A DNA stretch of 64,000 nt from Gemmatimonadota bacterium (GTDB lineage Bacteria; Gemmatimonadota; Gemmatimonadetes; Gemmatimonadales; Gemmatimonadaceae), in NCBI GenBank assembly GCA_016871895.1, contig VHBO01000004.1:1-64000 (forward strand), in the 5' to 3' direction. Made by a program: the position numbers and the translations under genes. Positions 53,495-61,578 of this stretch are shown one piece after another. How positions within the stretch are numbered: the stretch's first letter is position 1; each line of letters opens with the position of its first letter. A model generated the notes under the pieces. That model ran no database searches, had not been told where the DNA came from, and saw only the letters and a list, made by a program, of their open reading frames with translations.

Positions 53495-54883
53495 TCAGAG
53501 CACCCAGTCGGGGTCGGCAGCAGGTAACGCCTCCCAAGTGGCCCGCATCTGTGTCCACCCGGGGTGCCCGAACTGATAGTAGGTGAGCTGCTTGCCGAGT
53601 TCCACGCCGGGCTGATCGAGGGGATCCACCCCGTACAGCTGCCCGGCGTAGATCGTCGCCAGCTCGAAGAAGACGAAGAGCCCACCGAGATGCCACGCAT
53701 CGGCACGCGTCACACGGAGCGTCATCGTCGGCCGCCCCATCGTCGCCAAGGCGCCGGCCGTTGCGCGGCACTCGGCACGGAGGAGCTCGCCGAATCCGCG
53801 CCCACCGAGGTAGGTGAGTTCGGCCGGCCCGTCCGCGCCGACGGTGGGAATCACGAGTTCGCCTCCCTCGGACTCCTCCACGTCAAGGAAGGTGACCGTC
53901 TTGTCGATCGGCCCCTCCATGAAGAGCTGCACCTGCGCGTGCTGATCGGTCGCGCCGACCGCGACGATCGGCGTCGGCCCCACGTGCGCGCCCGCGGGCG
54001 TCCGCTTGCCGAGGCTCTCCGCCCAGAGCTGCACGAACCAGGGCGCGAGGTCGCGGAAGGCATCCGAGTACGGCATCAACACGTGCATCCCCTGCCCGGC
54101 TTCCATCTGCGCGCGCCACTGCAGCGCGGCGAAGGCGAGTGCCGGGTTCTCACGCAACGTCCCGTGCGCGCAGCGGTCCCGCATCGCCATCGCCCCATCC
54201 ACCAGCCCGTCGACGTCGAGCCCGAGGAGCGCCGCCGGGACCAAGCCCACGGGCGTCAGCACGGAGAAGCGCCCGCCGACGTTTGGTGGGATCGAGAAGA
54301 CGGGGATCTCGTCACGCGCCGCGATGGGACGCAACACCCCCTTCGCCGGATCGGTCACGAAGGCGAGCGCGTCCTTGGGGGCGATCCCCTCGGCGTCGAG
54401 GCGCGCGCGGATCAGCAGGTACTGCGCCATCGTCTCCGCCGTGCTCCCTGACTTCGAGATGACGAGGACCCGTGTGCGCCGGAGGTCCACCTGATCGAGT
54501 ACACCGCGGACGCCGCGCGGATCGACATTGTCGAGGACGTGCAGCCGCGGCCGGCCGCCGCGCTGTGCCACCGTGCGCGCGTTCCAGTCCCGCGGGAGGA
54601 GCGCGGTCCGCAGGGCGACGGCGCCGAGCGCCGACCCGCCGATTCCGAGGACCACGACATCGTCACAGGTGCCGTCGACCGAGCGCGCCCAGGCGAGGAC
54701 GCGGGCGCGCTCCTCCGCCTGCGCCTCGAACTCGCGGAAGCCGAGGATGCCCCGGGCCGCGTCGGCGAGGAGGCCGGTGTGCGCGGCCTCAAGGCGAGGG
54801 GCGAGGGCGGCAAGCCCCTCGTCGGTGAGTCCCGACGGGACGGCGCGGCGGAGCATGCCGGTGACGTCGAGGCGGATGGTCAT
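53495..54883 (-). CDS. pgi: glucose-6-phosphate isomerase
   Basis: A 462-residue PGI with two SIS domains: VVVLGIGGSALGAVALRTALL, then ISKSGSTAETMAQYLL (phosphate-binding SKSG.T.ET), the GGRFSVLTPVGLVPAAL segment and the catalytic QLYGVDPLDQPGVELGK near the end. It interconverts glucose-6-P and fructose-6-P. The start overlaps the stop of the MBL gene by four bases. Confidence 0.95.
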   Translation of the reverse strand: MTIRLDVTGMLRRAVPSGLTDEGLAALAPRLEAAHTGLLADAARGILGFREFEAQAEERARVLAWARSVDGTCDDVVVLGIGGSALGAVALRTALLPRDWNARTVAQRGGRPRLHVLDNVDPRGVRGVLDQVDLRRTRVLVISKSGSTAETMAQYLLIRARLDAEGIAPKDALAFVTDPAKGVLRPIAARDEIPVFSIPPNVGGRFSVLTPVGLVPAALLGLDVDGLVDGAMAMRDRCAHGTLRENPALAFAALQWRAQMEAGQGMHVLMPYSDAFRDLAPWFVQLWAESLGKRTPAGAHVGPTPIVAVGATDQHAQVQLFMEGPIDKTVTFLDVEESEGGELVIPTVGADGPAELTYLGGRGFGELLRAECRATAGALATMGRPTMTLRVTRADAWHLGGLFVFFELATIYAGQLYGVDPLDQPGVELGKQLTYYQFGHPGWTQMRATWEALPAADPDWVL

Positions 54884-55662
54884 GCGGGGGCGATCTCCAC
54901 GGTGAGGCCGTCGTGGGCCGGGGTGATGCCGGCCGGGAGCGACGCCGCGAGCTCGGCGTGCCCCGTCCGGTGCGTGAGGTGCGTCAGGTACGTCTGCGCC
55001 GCGCCGATGCGCTGGGCCGCCGCGACGGCCTCGTCGATCGACAGGTGCGTGGGATGCGACGTCCGGAAGAGCGCGTTCAGCACGAGCACCCGGACGCCGA
55101 CGAGCGCCGCGAACGCGGCCTCGGGGAGGGCTTTCGCATCGGTGACGTAACCAAGGGCGCCGATGCGGAACCCAAGCACGCGCTGTGCGCCGTGCGGCAC
55201 CTCGAAGGGGAGGAGCTCGAGCGCCCCGATGCGCGTCGGCACTCCTGGCGTGAGCGGCCGAGCGACCCCCTCGGGCTTGCTCGTCCCAGGGAGCGGACGG
55301 ATGGCGTCGTCGAAGATGTACGGGAAGCGCGTCGTCAGCGCCGCGAGGGTCTCGGGCGCCCCGAAGATCGGGAGGCCACCGGGCCGGCGCACCGAGATCG
55401 CCCGAAGGTCGTCGATGCCGTGCGTGTGGTCCGCGTGCTCGTGCGTGTACGCCACGGCATCGACGTCGTGGATCCCCGCGGCGAGGAGCTGCAGTCGCAA
55501 CTCCGGCGGTGTGTCGAGCAGGAGACGCGTCCCCGCCGACTCCACCGCCGCCCCCACGCGCGTCCGACGGTCCCGCGGGTCCGTCGACGTGCAGACGGCG
55601 CAGTCGCACCCCACCTGCGGGACACCGAAACTCGTGCCGGTCCCCAGGAAGGTGAGCCTCAC
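54880..55662 (-). CDS. MBL-fold metallohydrolase, PhnP-like phosphodiesterase
   Basis: The 260-residue protein begins VRLTFLGTGTSFGVPQVGCDCAVC (given in two parts: LTFLGTGTSFGVP and GCDCAVC), the PhnP-type start with its Cys-rich zinc site, then DPRDRRTRVGA and the metal motif THEHADHTHG. PhnP cleaves a cyclic ribose phosphate in phosphonate breakdown; no phn genes are here, so a housekeeping cyclic phosphodiester substrate is more likely. The GTG start overlaps the pyk stop (GTGA); longer in-frame starts lie inside pyk. Confidence 0.88.
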   Translation of the reverse strand: MRLTFLGTGTSFGVPQVGCDCAVCTSTDPRDRRTRVGAAVESAGTRLLLDTPPELRLQLLAAGIHDVDAVAYTHEHADHTHGIDDLRAISVRRPGGLPIFGAPETLAALTTRFPYIFDDAIRPLPGTSKPEGVARPLTPGVPTRIGALELLPFEVPHGAQRVLGFRIGALGYVTDAKALPEAAFAALVGVRVLVLNALFRTSHPTHLSIDEAVAAAQRIGAAQTYLTHLTHRTGHAELAASLPAGITPAHDGLTVEIAPA

Positions 55663-57062
55663 ACCGTCTCGACTTTCAAGAGGTTCGTCGTGCCCGGGAC
55701 ATTGAACGGGACACCGGCGGTGACCACGAACGGCTCCCCCGCCTCGGCGAGGGCATGCTTCCGGAGGAGCATCCGCGTGACGGGAATCATCCCTTCGTAC
55801 GAATCCATCGTCTGCACCAGGAGCGGGATGACGCCCCACACGAGCGCGAGCTGACGATACGTGCGCGGCTGATCGGTGAGCGCCACGATGCGGCCCTGCG
55901 GGCGCCGCCCGGCGACGATGCGCGCGGAGAATCCGCTCTTGGTGAAGACGACGATCGTATGCGCCCCCAGGAGCCGCAGCGCGGTGACGGAGGCGGAGGC
56001 GATGGTCTCCTCGACCGTGGCGGAGCCGGGATGCACCCGATCGAGCCCTTGGCCGCGTGTGACCTCCGCCGCCTCCGCCGCGGTGGCGATCCGACGCATC
56101 GCCCGCACCGCCTCCACCGGATGCGCGCCGGCCGCCGTCTCCGCGGAGAGCATCACCGCGTCGGTCCCGTCGAGAATCGCGTTGGCGACGTCACTCGCCT
56201 CGGCGCGCGTCGGACGGGTGTGCTGGATCATCGACTCGAGCATCTGCGTCGCCGTGATCACCGGGCGGCCATAGCGCGCCGCGAGCGAGATGATCCGCTT
56301 CTGCTGCAGCGGGACATCCTCGAACGGAAGCTCCACCCCGAGGTCGCCGCGCGCGACCATCACCGCGTCAGTCGCCTGCAGGATCTCCTCGATCCGCTCG
56401 AGCGCCGAATCCTTCTCGATCTTCGCGACGAGGAGCATCCCGGCGGGCACTAGGCTGCGGAGGAGCCGGAGGTCGTCGGCGCGGCGCACGAAGCTGAGCG
56501 CGAGGTAGTCGAGGTCCTGCTCGACCGCGAAGACGACGTCGGCCCGGTCCTTCTCCGTGAGCGAGGGCGCCGAGACGTCGACGCCAGGCAGGTTCATCCC
56601 CTTGTTGGAGGTGAGGCGCCCACCGACCGTCACAATGACGTGCACCCGATCCCCTTCGATCCGCTGCACCTCGAACGCCAGGAGCCCGTCGTTGACGAGG
56701 ATGGTCGCCCCCACCTGCACGTCCCGCGCGATGTCGTCGTAGGTCACCGGCACGTCCTCGCCGGTCGCGTGCGCCTCGGGGACGAAGGTGAGCGCCTGAC
56801 CGGCGGTCACCTCGAACGGCTCCGGGAGGACCCCGATGCGGATGCGCGGCCCCTGAAGGTCGCCAAGGATAGCGACCGGGAGCCCGAGCGCGGTCGCCGC
56901 GGCGCGCACGTGCGCGATCGTCTGCGCGTGCTGCGCGTGCGTGCCGTGCGAGAAGTTGATCCGGCAGACGTTCACCCCGGCCTCGAGGAGGGCTCGGATC
57001 GCCTCCGGGGTGCTGGAGGCGGGGCCGAGGGTAGCGACGATCTTCGTGATGTCGTGGCGCAT
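55659..57062 (-). CDS. pyk: pyruvate kinase
   Basis: A 467-residue pyruvate kinase: TKIVATLGPASSTPE, RINFSHGTHAQH, GDLQGPRIRIG, the catalytic Lys in LLVAKIEKDSALER, MVARGDLGVELP and ATQMLESMI. It makes pyruvate and ATP from phosphoenolpyruvate. The C-terminal allosteric-type domain is present. The ATG is chosen because the longer frame is Arg/His-rich and overlaps the transaldolase gene; a C8 tract sits two bases before this ATG. Confidence 0.95.
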   Translation of the reverse strand: MRHDITKIVATLGPASSTPEAIRALLEAGVNVCRINFSHGTHAQHAQTIAHVRAAATALGLPVAILGDLQGPRIRIGVLPEPFEVTAGQALTFVPEAHATGEDVPVTYDDIARDVQVGATILVNDGLLAFEVQRIEGDRVHVIVTVGGRLTSNKGMNLPGVDVSAPSLTEKDRADVVFAVEQDLDYLALSFVRRADDLRLLRSLVPAGMLLVAKIEKDSALERIEEILQATDAVMVARGDLGVELPFEDVPLQQKRIISLAARYGRPVITATQMLESMIQHTRPTRAEASDVANAILDGTDAVMLSAETAAGAHPVEAVRAMRRIATAAEAAEVTRGQGLDRVHPGSATVEETIASASVTALRLLGAHTIVVFTKSGFSARIVAGRRPQGRIVALTDQPRTYRQLALVWGVIPLLVQTMDSYEGMIPVTRMLLRKHALAEAGEPFVVTAGVPFNVPGTTNLLKVETV

Positions 57063-57106
57063 CGGGGGGGGAGAGAGAACGAGGGAGAGCGGCGTACCGC
57101 CGCCGC

Positions 57107-58246
57107 TCAGGGGGCGCCGAGGGCGGTGACCTTCGCGTCGAGACCGGCTATGAGGGTGTCGAACGACCGTTGGAAGGCGGTCAGCCCATCGGCGAGGAGC
57201 GTATCGGTGATCGCGTCGAGCGCGATCCCGAGCTCGGCGAGGTCGGCCAGCACGGCATCGGTGCCTTCCGGTTCCGCATCCACGGTACGCGCGACGAGTC
57301 CGTGATCGCGGAAGGCATCGAGCGTCGCAGGCGGCATCGTGTTGACGGTGTGCGGCCCGATCAGCTGCTCCACGTACAGGACGTCGCGGTAGGCGGGGTT
57401 CTTGGTCGACGTGCTCGCCCAGAGCGGACGCTGGACCTGCGCCCCGCGCGACGCGAGCGCCTCCCACCGCGGCCCGTTGAACCGCTCGGTGAACCGCCGG
57501 TAGGCGAGGCGGGCATTCGCGATCGCGGCTCGCCCCTGCAGGGCCGTGGCCCGCTCGCGCGGGAGCCGCCCCTCGGCGACGAGCCGGTCAAGCATCGGGT
57601 CAATCGCTGCGTCGACGCGGCTCACGAAAAAGGAGGCGACCGAGGCGACCCGCGCGAGATCCCCGCCCGCCGAGGCCCGCTGCTCCAGCCCGGTTAGATA
57701 CGCCTCGACCACGCGGTCGTACGCCGCGACGGCGAAGAGCAGCGTGACGTTCACGTTCAGTCCGTCCGCGATGAGGCGCGTCAGCGCGACGCACCCCTCC
57801 GGCGTCCCCGGCACCTTGATCATCACGTTCGGCCGGTCGACGGTCTTCCAGAGGCGGTGCGCCTCTGCGATGGTCGCCTCCGCATCGTGCGCACTCCCCG
57901 GCGAGACCTCGATCGACACATATCCGTCCTGCCCGTTCGTTGCGGCGTATACGCCGGCGAAAGCATCACACGCGACGCGGACATCGTCGGTCTCGACGAG
58001 CTCGAAGAGTGTCCACGCGTCGCGCGCACCGGCCGCGATGGCGGCCGCGAGCTGCGCATCGTATGCCCGTCCGGTGGCGAGCGCCTTCTCGAAGATTGTC
58101 GGGTTCGACGTCATCCCGGTGAGAGCCTCTCCGGCGATCCGCTTCTCGAGCGTCCCGGAGCCGAGCATCGCCCGGTCGATGAAGTCGAGCCAGATGGACT
58201 GGCCAGCGGCGTGGAGGGCGTGCAACGGGGTCGGGGTCAACGGCAT
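57107..58246 (-). CDS. tal: transaldolase
   Basis: A 379-residue transaldolase of the longer actinobacterial/cyanobacterial type. Motifs include SIWLDFIDR, GMTSNPTIFEKAL, the Schiff-base Lys in NVMIKVPGTPEG, NVNVTLLFAVAAYDRV, and LWASTSTKNPAYRD. It moves dihydroxyacetone units between sugar phosphates in the pentose phosphate pathway. It heads the minus-strand sugar-phosphate block; a TAGATT -10 box lies about 40 bases upstream, so this transcript has a leader. Confidence 0.95.
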   Translation of the reverse strand: MPLTPTPLHALHAAGQSIWLDFIDRAMLGSGTLEKRIAGEALTGMTSNPTIFEKALATGRAYDAQLAAAIAAGARDAWTLFELVETDDVRVACDAFAGVYAATNGQDGYVSIEVSPGSAHDAEATIAEAHRLWKTVDRPNVMIKVPGTPEGCVALTRLIADGLNVNVTLLFAVAAYDRVVEAYLTGLEQRASAGGDLARVASVASFFVSRVDAAIDPMLDRLVAEGRLPRERATALQGRAAIANARLAYRRFTERFNGPRWEALASRGAQVQRPLWASTSTKNPAYRDVLYVEQLIGPHTVNTMPPATLDAFRDHGLVARTVDAEPEGTDAVLADLAELGIALDAITDTLLADGLTAFQRSFDTLIAGLDAKVTALGAP

Positions 58247-58286
58247 GCGATGGACGCGGTGGAGTGAGGAGTCTCAAAGCTCTCTC

Positions 58287-58292
58287 AATCTA
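58287..58292 (-). promoter_or_regulatory. -10 box TAGATT upstream of transaldolase
   Basis: Forty bases before the ATG, giving a leader of about 33 nt, unlike the leaderless genes. No good -35 is visible. Confidence 0.4.
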
Positions 58293-58418
58293 CCATGACC
58301 GAGCCCTCGACGCCCTCGGAAGGACCCGCACGATGCACTGTTTGCCGCGACCTGCCCTGCACGCCCCCTCCCTCGGCCGCCGCCGCGCATTCTGAGGCGC
58401 CGTGCCTCGTCCATCGAA

Positions 58419-58452
58419 CCGCGGGGGCACACCGGTTCGGTGCACCCCGCGG
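58419..58452 (-). terminator. strong hairpin after the DUF2911 gene
   Basis: CCGCGGGG and CCCCGCGG (8 bp) enclose a second stem ACCG/CGGT. It begins nine bases past the stop codon. The remaining 58247-58418 region shows no convincing gene. Confidence 0.6.
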
Positions 58453-58461
58453 CCTCCGCCG

Positions 58462-59025
58462 TCAGCGGACCGTCCACTCCGTCGAGAGCGTGAGCGTTCC
58501 CCAGAGAAGCGTCAGCGCGCCCCGCGCGGGCGCATCGGCGGCGGGGACGAGCGCGATCTGGAACGACTCGAGGGCAGACGGCCGCGTCGCCGCGGTGAGC
58601 ACCACCCGGGCCAGATCCTTCGACGCGTCGTACTCGGTGCCCCACTGCCCCGTGTTGCGATTGATGATCAGGTAGTAGGTCCCACGCTCACGGATCGTGT
58701 AGAGCGAGTAGCTCCCCTTCGGCACGGCGGTCCCGCCGATCGTGAGGTCGACCTCGGTGGTGAGCGTCGTCGACGCGTTGGCCCCGGTGCGCCAGATCGT
58801 CCCGTCGGTCCCGAGCTCGGTCGGCACATTCCGCCCACGCGCGTGGGGCTGGCCATAATCGATCTTGATGGTGAGCGGCGTCGGGGCCGGCTGCCCCGCG
58901 ACGCGCGGCGTGGTGAGCGTGACGACCGCCGTCGCCCGGGTGCTGGGGGCGGCGCTGAGCCGCGGGGCCTGCGCCCCGAGCGAGGTGACGGCGAACAGTC
59001 CGACGAGTCCGATGATTCCACGCAT
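58462..59025 (-). CDS. secreted DUF2911 protein
   Basis: A 187-residue exported protein: signal peptide ending TSLGAQ, then DUF2911 features (IDYGQPHARGRNVPTELG, WRTGANASTTLTTEVDLTIGG, PKGSYSLYTI, IINRNTGQWGTEYD). The function of the family is unknown; it is widespread in Bacteroidota and Gemmatimonadota. A GGAG Shine-Dalgarno precedes the ATG, fixing the start 30 codons inside the longest open frame. It diverges from the CarH-like gene. Confidence 0.88.
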   Translation of the reverse strand: MRGIIGLVGLFAVTSLGAQAPRLSAAPSTRATAVVTLTTPRVAGQPAPTPLTIKIDYGQPHARGRNVPTELGTDGTIWRTGANASTTLTTEVDLTIGGTAVPKGSYSLYTIRERGTYYLIINRNTGQWGTEYDASKDLARVVLTAATRPSALESFQIALVPAADAPARGALTLLWGTLTLSTEWTVR

Positions 59026-59086
59026 GACGATCTCCAAATGGAAGGGACGACAGAGGTGAACGACTGACTGGAAAATACCTAGACGG

Positions 59087-59115
59087 GTTCTATCAGTTCC
59101 ACAGGTCCTGTCCAA
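59087..59115 (-). promoter_or_regulatory. DUF2911 promoter (TTGGAC-17-TAGAAC) with overlapping palindrome
   Basis: The -35 box TTGGAC is at 59110-59115 and the -10 box TAGAAC at 59087-59092, 17 bases apart. The perfect palindrome ACAGGTCCTGT (59101-59111) lies in the spacer and touches the -35, a plausible operator, perhaps for the divergent CarH-like protein. Confidence 0.55.
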
Positions 59116-59133
59116 AGGATTTTGCTGTATTCC

Positions 59134-59164
59134 TTGACACGACCTATCGATGTCCAGATATTTA
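59134..59164 (+). promoter_or_regulatory. carH-like gene promoter (TTGACA-17-GATATT/TATTTA), leaderless
   Basis: A consensus -35 TTGACA (59134-59139) is followed after 17 bases by GATATT, or after 19 by TATTTA, which ends six bases before the ATG at 59171. The ATG at 59150 lies between the -35 and -10 elements and cannot be the start of this transcript. Confidence 0.65.
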
Positions 59165-59170
59165 CCGATT

Positions 59171-60136
59171 ATGACAGAGACCAGTGTCGACCCAATCCTT
59201 CACCCGATGCGCGTGGTCGCGCAACGGACCGGACTCACCCCGGACCTCCTGCGGGCGTGGGAGAAGCGCTACGGCGCCGTCGCGCCGGTGCGGTCGGCGG
59301 GTGGCCAGCGCCACTACACCGACGCCGACGTCGATCGCCTCCGCCTCCTGGTGCGCGCCCTCAAGGGTGGCCGACAGATCGGCCAGGTCGCCCGCCTCTC
59401 GGAGCGCGAGCTCCTCGCGATCGTCGAGGCCGATGAGCGCCAGGCCGAGCTGAATCGTGCCCCCTCCGGTGATGGGCCGGCCGTCGAAGGATTCCTTTCC
59501 AGCGCGCTGATGGCCGTCGAGCGATTCGACGCGTACGCGCTCGAGCAGACGCTCCGCGCCGCCGCCCTCCGGCTCCCCGCCGATGAGGTACTCGACCAGG
59601 TCATCGCCCCCCTCCTCTTCACCATCGGATCGCTCTGGCATCAGGGGCTCCTCCTCCCCGCCAACGAGCATCTGGCGAGTGCGACCATCCGGAAGGTGCT
59701 GACCTGGATGGGCGAGGCCTCCGCCCCACCGATGGGGGCGCCGGTCCTCGTGATCGGGACGCCGGCCGGCCAGCTGCACGAACTTGGCGCGATGCTCGCG
59801 GCGACGAGTGCCGGCGGACACGGTTGGCGCGTCGTCTACCTTGGCCCGAATCTCCCGGCCGAGGAACTCGCGCGTGCCGCTCAGGTCGCGCGGGCCGATG
59901 CCATCGCCCTCTCCGTGATCTATCCGATCGACGACCCGAAGGTCGCCGACGAACTCCGGCGACTCCGCCGACTCCTGCCCCCCAAAGTCTCCCTCGTGGT
60001 GGGCGGCGGCGGGGCAACGAGCTACACTGGCGTGCTTCGCGAGATCGGGGCCGTCACGATCGGTCCGCTCTCGGATCTCCGGCGCTGGCTGCGGGACGAG
60101 GGCCAGCGCATCCTCGCCGGCCAGCGCCCCGCGTAG
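59171..60136 (+). CDS. CarH/LitR-like MerR-family B12-dependent transcription regulator
   Basis: A 321-residue protein with an N-terminal MerR DNA-binding domain (RVVAQRTGLTPDLLRAWEKRYG), a helical B12-cap domain with the CarH signature W-x9-EH (Trp156, Glu166, His167) and a cobalamin-binding Rossmann domain with His203 in AGQLHELG at the lower-ligand position, then GGGGATSYTG. In CarH, adenosylcobalamin makes a DNA-bound tetramer and light breaks it. No carotenoid or photolyase gene is nearby, so targets are unknown. The start is corrected from the ATG seven codons upstream by promoter position. Confidence 0.88.
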   Translation: MTETSVDPILHPMRVVAQRTGLTPDLLRAWEKRYGAVAPVRSAGGQRHYTDADVDRLRLLVRALKGGRQIGQVARLSERELLAIVEADERQAELNRAPSGDGPAVEGFLSSALMAVERFDAYALEQTLRAAALRLPADEVLDQVIAPLLFTIGSLWHQGLLLPANEHLASATIRKVLTWMGEASAPPMGAPVLVIGTPAGQLHELGAMLAATSAGGHGWRVVYLGPNLPAEELARAAQVARADAIALSVIYPIDDPKVADELRRLRRLLPPKVSLVVGGGGATSYTGVLREIGAVTIGPLSDLRRWLRDEGQRILAGQRPA

Positions 60137-60144
60137 CAGCACCC

Positions 60145-60164
60145 GCGGCGGCGCGCACCGCCGC
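60145..60164 (+). terminator. GC-rich hairpin after the CarH-like gene
   Basis: GCGGCGG and CCGCCGC form a seven-base stem with a six-base loop, nine bases after the stop codon, between convergent genes. Confidence 0.4.
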
Positions 60165-60170
60165 AGCGCG

Positions 60171-60200
60171 TCACGTCGCGTCACGTCGCGTCACGTCGCG
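60171..60200. repeat. three tandem copies of a 10-base unit (TCACGTCGCG)
   Basis: Three exact adjacent copies, followed by a decayed fourth (TCGCGTCCCG), in the gap between the CarH-like gene and the M19 peptidase gene. Each unit contains ACGT. Confidence 0.85.
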
Positions 60201-60243
60201 TCGCGTCCCGTCGGCCGCCGTGACGGGACACGCCCACACGGGC

Positions 60244-61467
60244 TCAGCGTGCCCCGTCGAGGTCCGCGATCGTCTTGGTGCTCGGCGCGCGCGTCCGCTG
60301 CAACCGCGCCGCCACCTGCTCCGCCTGTGTGAACACCCGGAGCACGTTCTCCCCCGCGAGCTTCCGCAGGTCGGCGTCGCTCCACCCGCGGCGCGCGAGC
60401 TCCGCGAAGAGCGCGGGGTAGCGCGAAACGTCCTCGAGCCCCTGCACCACGTCCTCGATCCCGTCGAAGTCGCCGCCGATCCCGACGTGATCCGCCCCCG
60501 CCACCCGCCGGATGTGCTCGATGTGGTCCGCCACCTGCGCGAGCGTCGCCCGCGGCGCCGTCGCGCCCGCGGGCCGCTGCGCCGCAGGGATCCGGTTCCA
60601 CGCGATCACCTCCGGCGAGGTGAAGCCGGGCACGAAGGTGACCATCACGACGCCGCCGTTCGCCGGCAGGCGGCGCAGGATCGAGTCGGGGACGTTGCGC
60701 GGATGGTCGGCGATCGCGCGTGCGTTCGAGTGCGAGAAGATGACCGGCGCCTCGGTCACGTTCAGCGCGTCGCTCATCGTCGCCGGTGAGACGTGCGAGA
60801 GGTCGACGAGCATCCCGAGCCGGTTCATCTCGCGCACGACCTCTTCGCCGAAGGCGGTCAGGCCGTCGTGCCGCGCCGCGCCCGAGGCGGCATCGGCCCA
60901 ATCGAGCGTCACGTTGTGCGTGAGCGTCATATAGCGAGCGCCGAGCGCATAGAACGCGCGCAGGGCGCCGAGGGAGTTCTCGATCGCGTGCCCCCCCTCC
61001 ATCCCCATCACCGAGCCGATGCGCCCCCGCGCGAACGCTGCCCGGAAGCCGGCGGCGGTAGTGACGGGCTCAAACCGCGTCGGGTACTTCGCGACGACCC
61101 GCCGCGCGATGTCGATCTGCTCCAATTGCACCTTGGCGTAGCCCTGCGCCGCGATGCTGGAGTCCCCCGGGATGTACACCGACCAGAACTGCCCGCCCAC
61201 ACGGCCCGCGGCGAGCCGCGCGAGGTCGGTGTGGCCGGCGGTCGTCTTGGTGAGGTCATAGGCCTCGACGTCGCGCGGTGCGGTCTTGCTCTCGCGGATG
61301 GCCCACGGGAGGTCGTTGTGCCCGTCGATGAGCGGCGTCGTGCGCAGGACGCGGAGCGCCCGCGCGAGATGCGGGTCGGCCGGCGCCGCCGCGGGCTGCG
61401 CCGAGGCCTGTCGCGCGCCGACGCCGGCGAGGACAACAAGGAGGAGGACGGAGCGGAACGGACGCAT
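60244..61467 (-). CDS. secreted membrane-dipeptidase family (M19) peptidase
   Basis: A 407-residue exported zinc dipeptidase: signal peptide ending QASAQ, metal motif IDGHNDLPWA, Glu in MGMEGGHAIENS, then LTHNVTLDWADAA, VDLSHVSP, FSHSNARAIADHPRN and GIGGDFDGIE. It cleaves dipeptides, including D-configured residues. A TGAGG Shine-Dalgarno lies five bases before the ATG, with a TAGGTT -10 about 26 bases upstream of the ATG, so the transcript has a short leader. Confidence 0.93.
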   Translation of the reverse strand: MRPFRSVLLLVVLAGVGARQASAQPAAAPADPHLARALRVLRTTPLIDGHNDLPWAIRESKTAPRDVEAYDLTKTTAGHTDLARLAAGRVGGQFWSVYIPGDSSIAAQGYAKVQLEQIDIARRVVAKYPTRFEPVTTAAGFRAAFARGRIGSVMGMEGGHAIENSLGALRAFYALGARYMTLTHNVTLDWADAASGAARHDGLTAFGEEVVREMNRLGMLVDLSHVSPATMSDALNVTEAPVIFSHSNARAIADHPRNVPDSILRRLPANGGVVMVTFVPGFTSPEVIAWNRIPAAQRPAGATAPRATLAQVADHIEHIRRVAGADHVGIGGDFDGIEDVVQGLEDVSRYPALFAELARRGWSDADLRKLAGENVLRVFTQAEQVAARLQRTRAPSTKTIADLDGAR

Positions 61468-61493
61468 CGGAACCTCAGGTGAAGGGCCGATGC

Positions 61494-61499
61494 AACCTA
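61494..61499 (-). promoter_or_regulatory. -10 box TAGGTT of the M19 peptidase gene
   Basis: Places the start site about 20 bases before the ATG, leaving room for the TGAGG ribosome-binding site. Confidence 0.45.
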
Positions 61500-61578
61500 T
61501 CGCCCTCGGGCTCGCTTCGCTCCCGATTGGTCAGCGGTGTACTTTAGAGTATCCACCTCACTCCCGTGCCCCACGACC

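Noticed and set aside
58295-58675. Possible 126-residue plus-strand gene with a CxxC near its start
   Set aside because: It overlaps the terminator hairpin and the DUF2911 gene in antisense, lacks promoter and ribosome-binding signals, and the codon pattern follows the antisense gene.
59150-59170. Upstream ATG adding seven residues to the CarH-like protein
   Set aside because: It lies between the -35 and -10 elements of the gene's own promoter; the next ATG sits six bases after the -10 box, as in other leaderless genes here.
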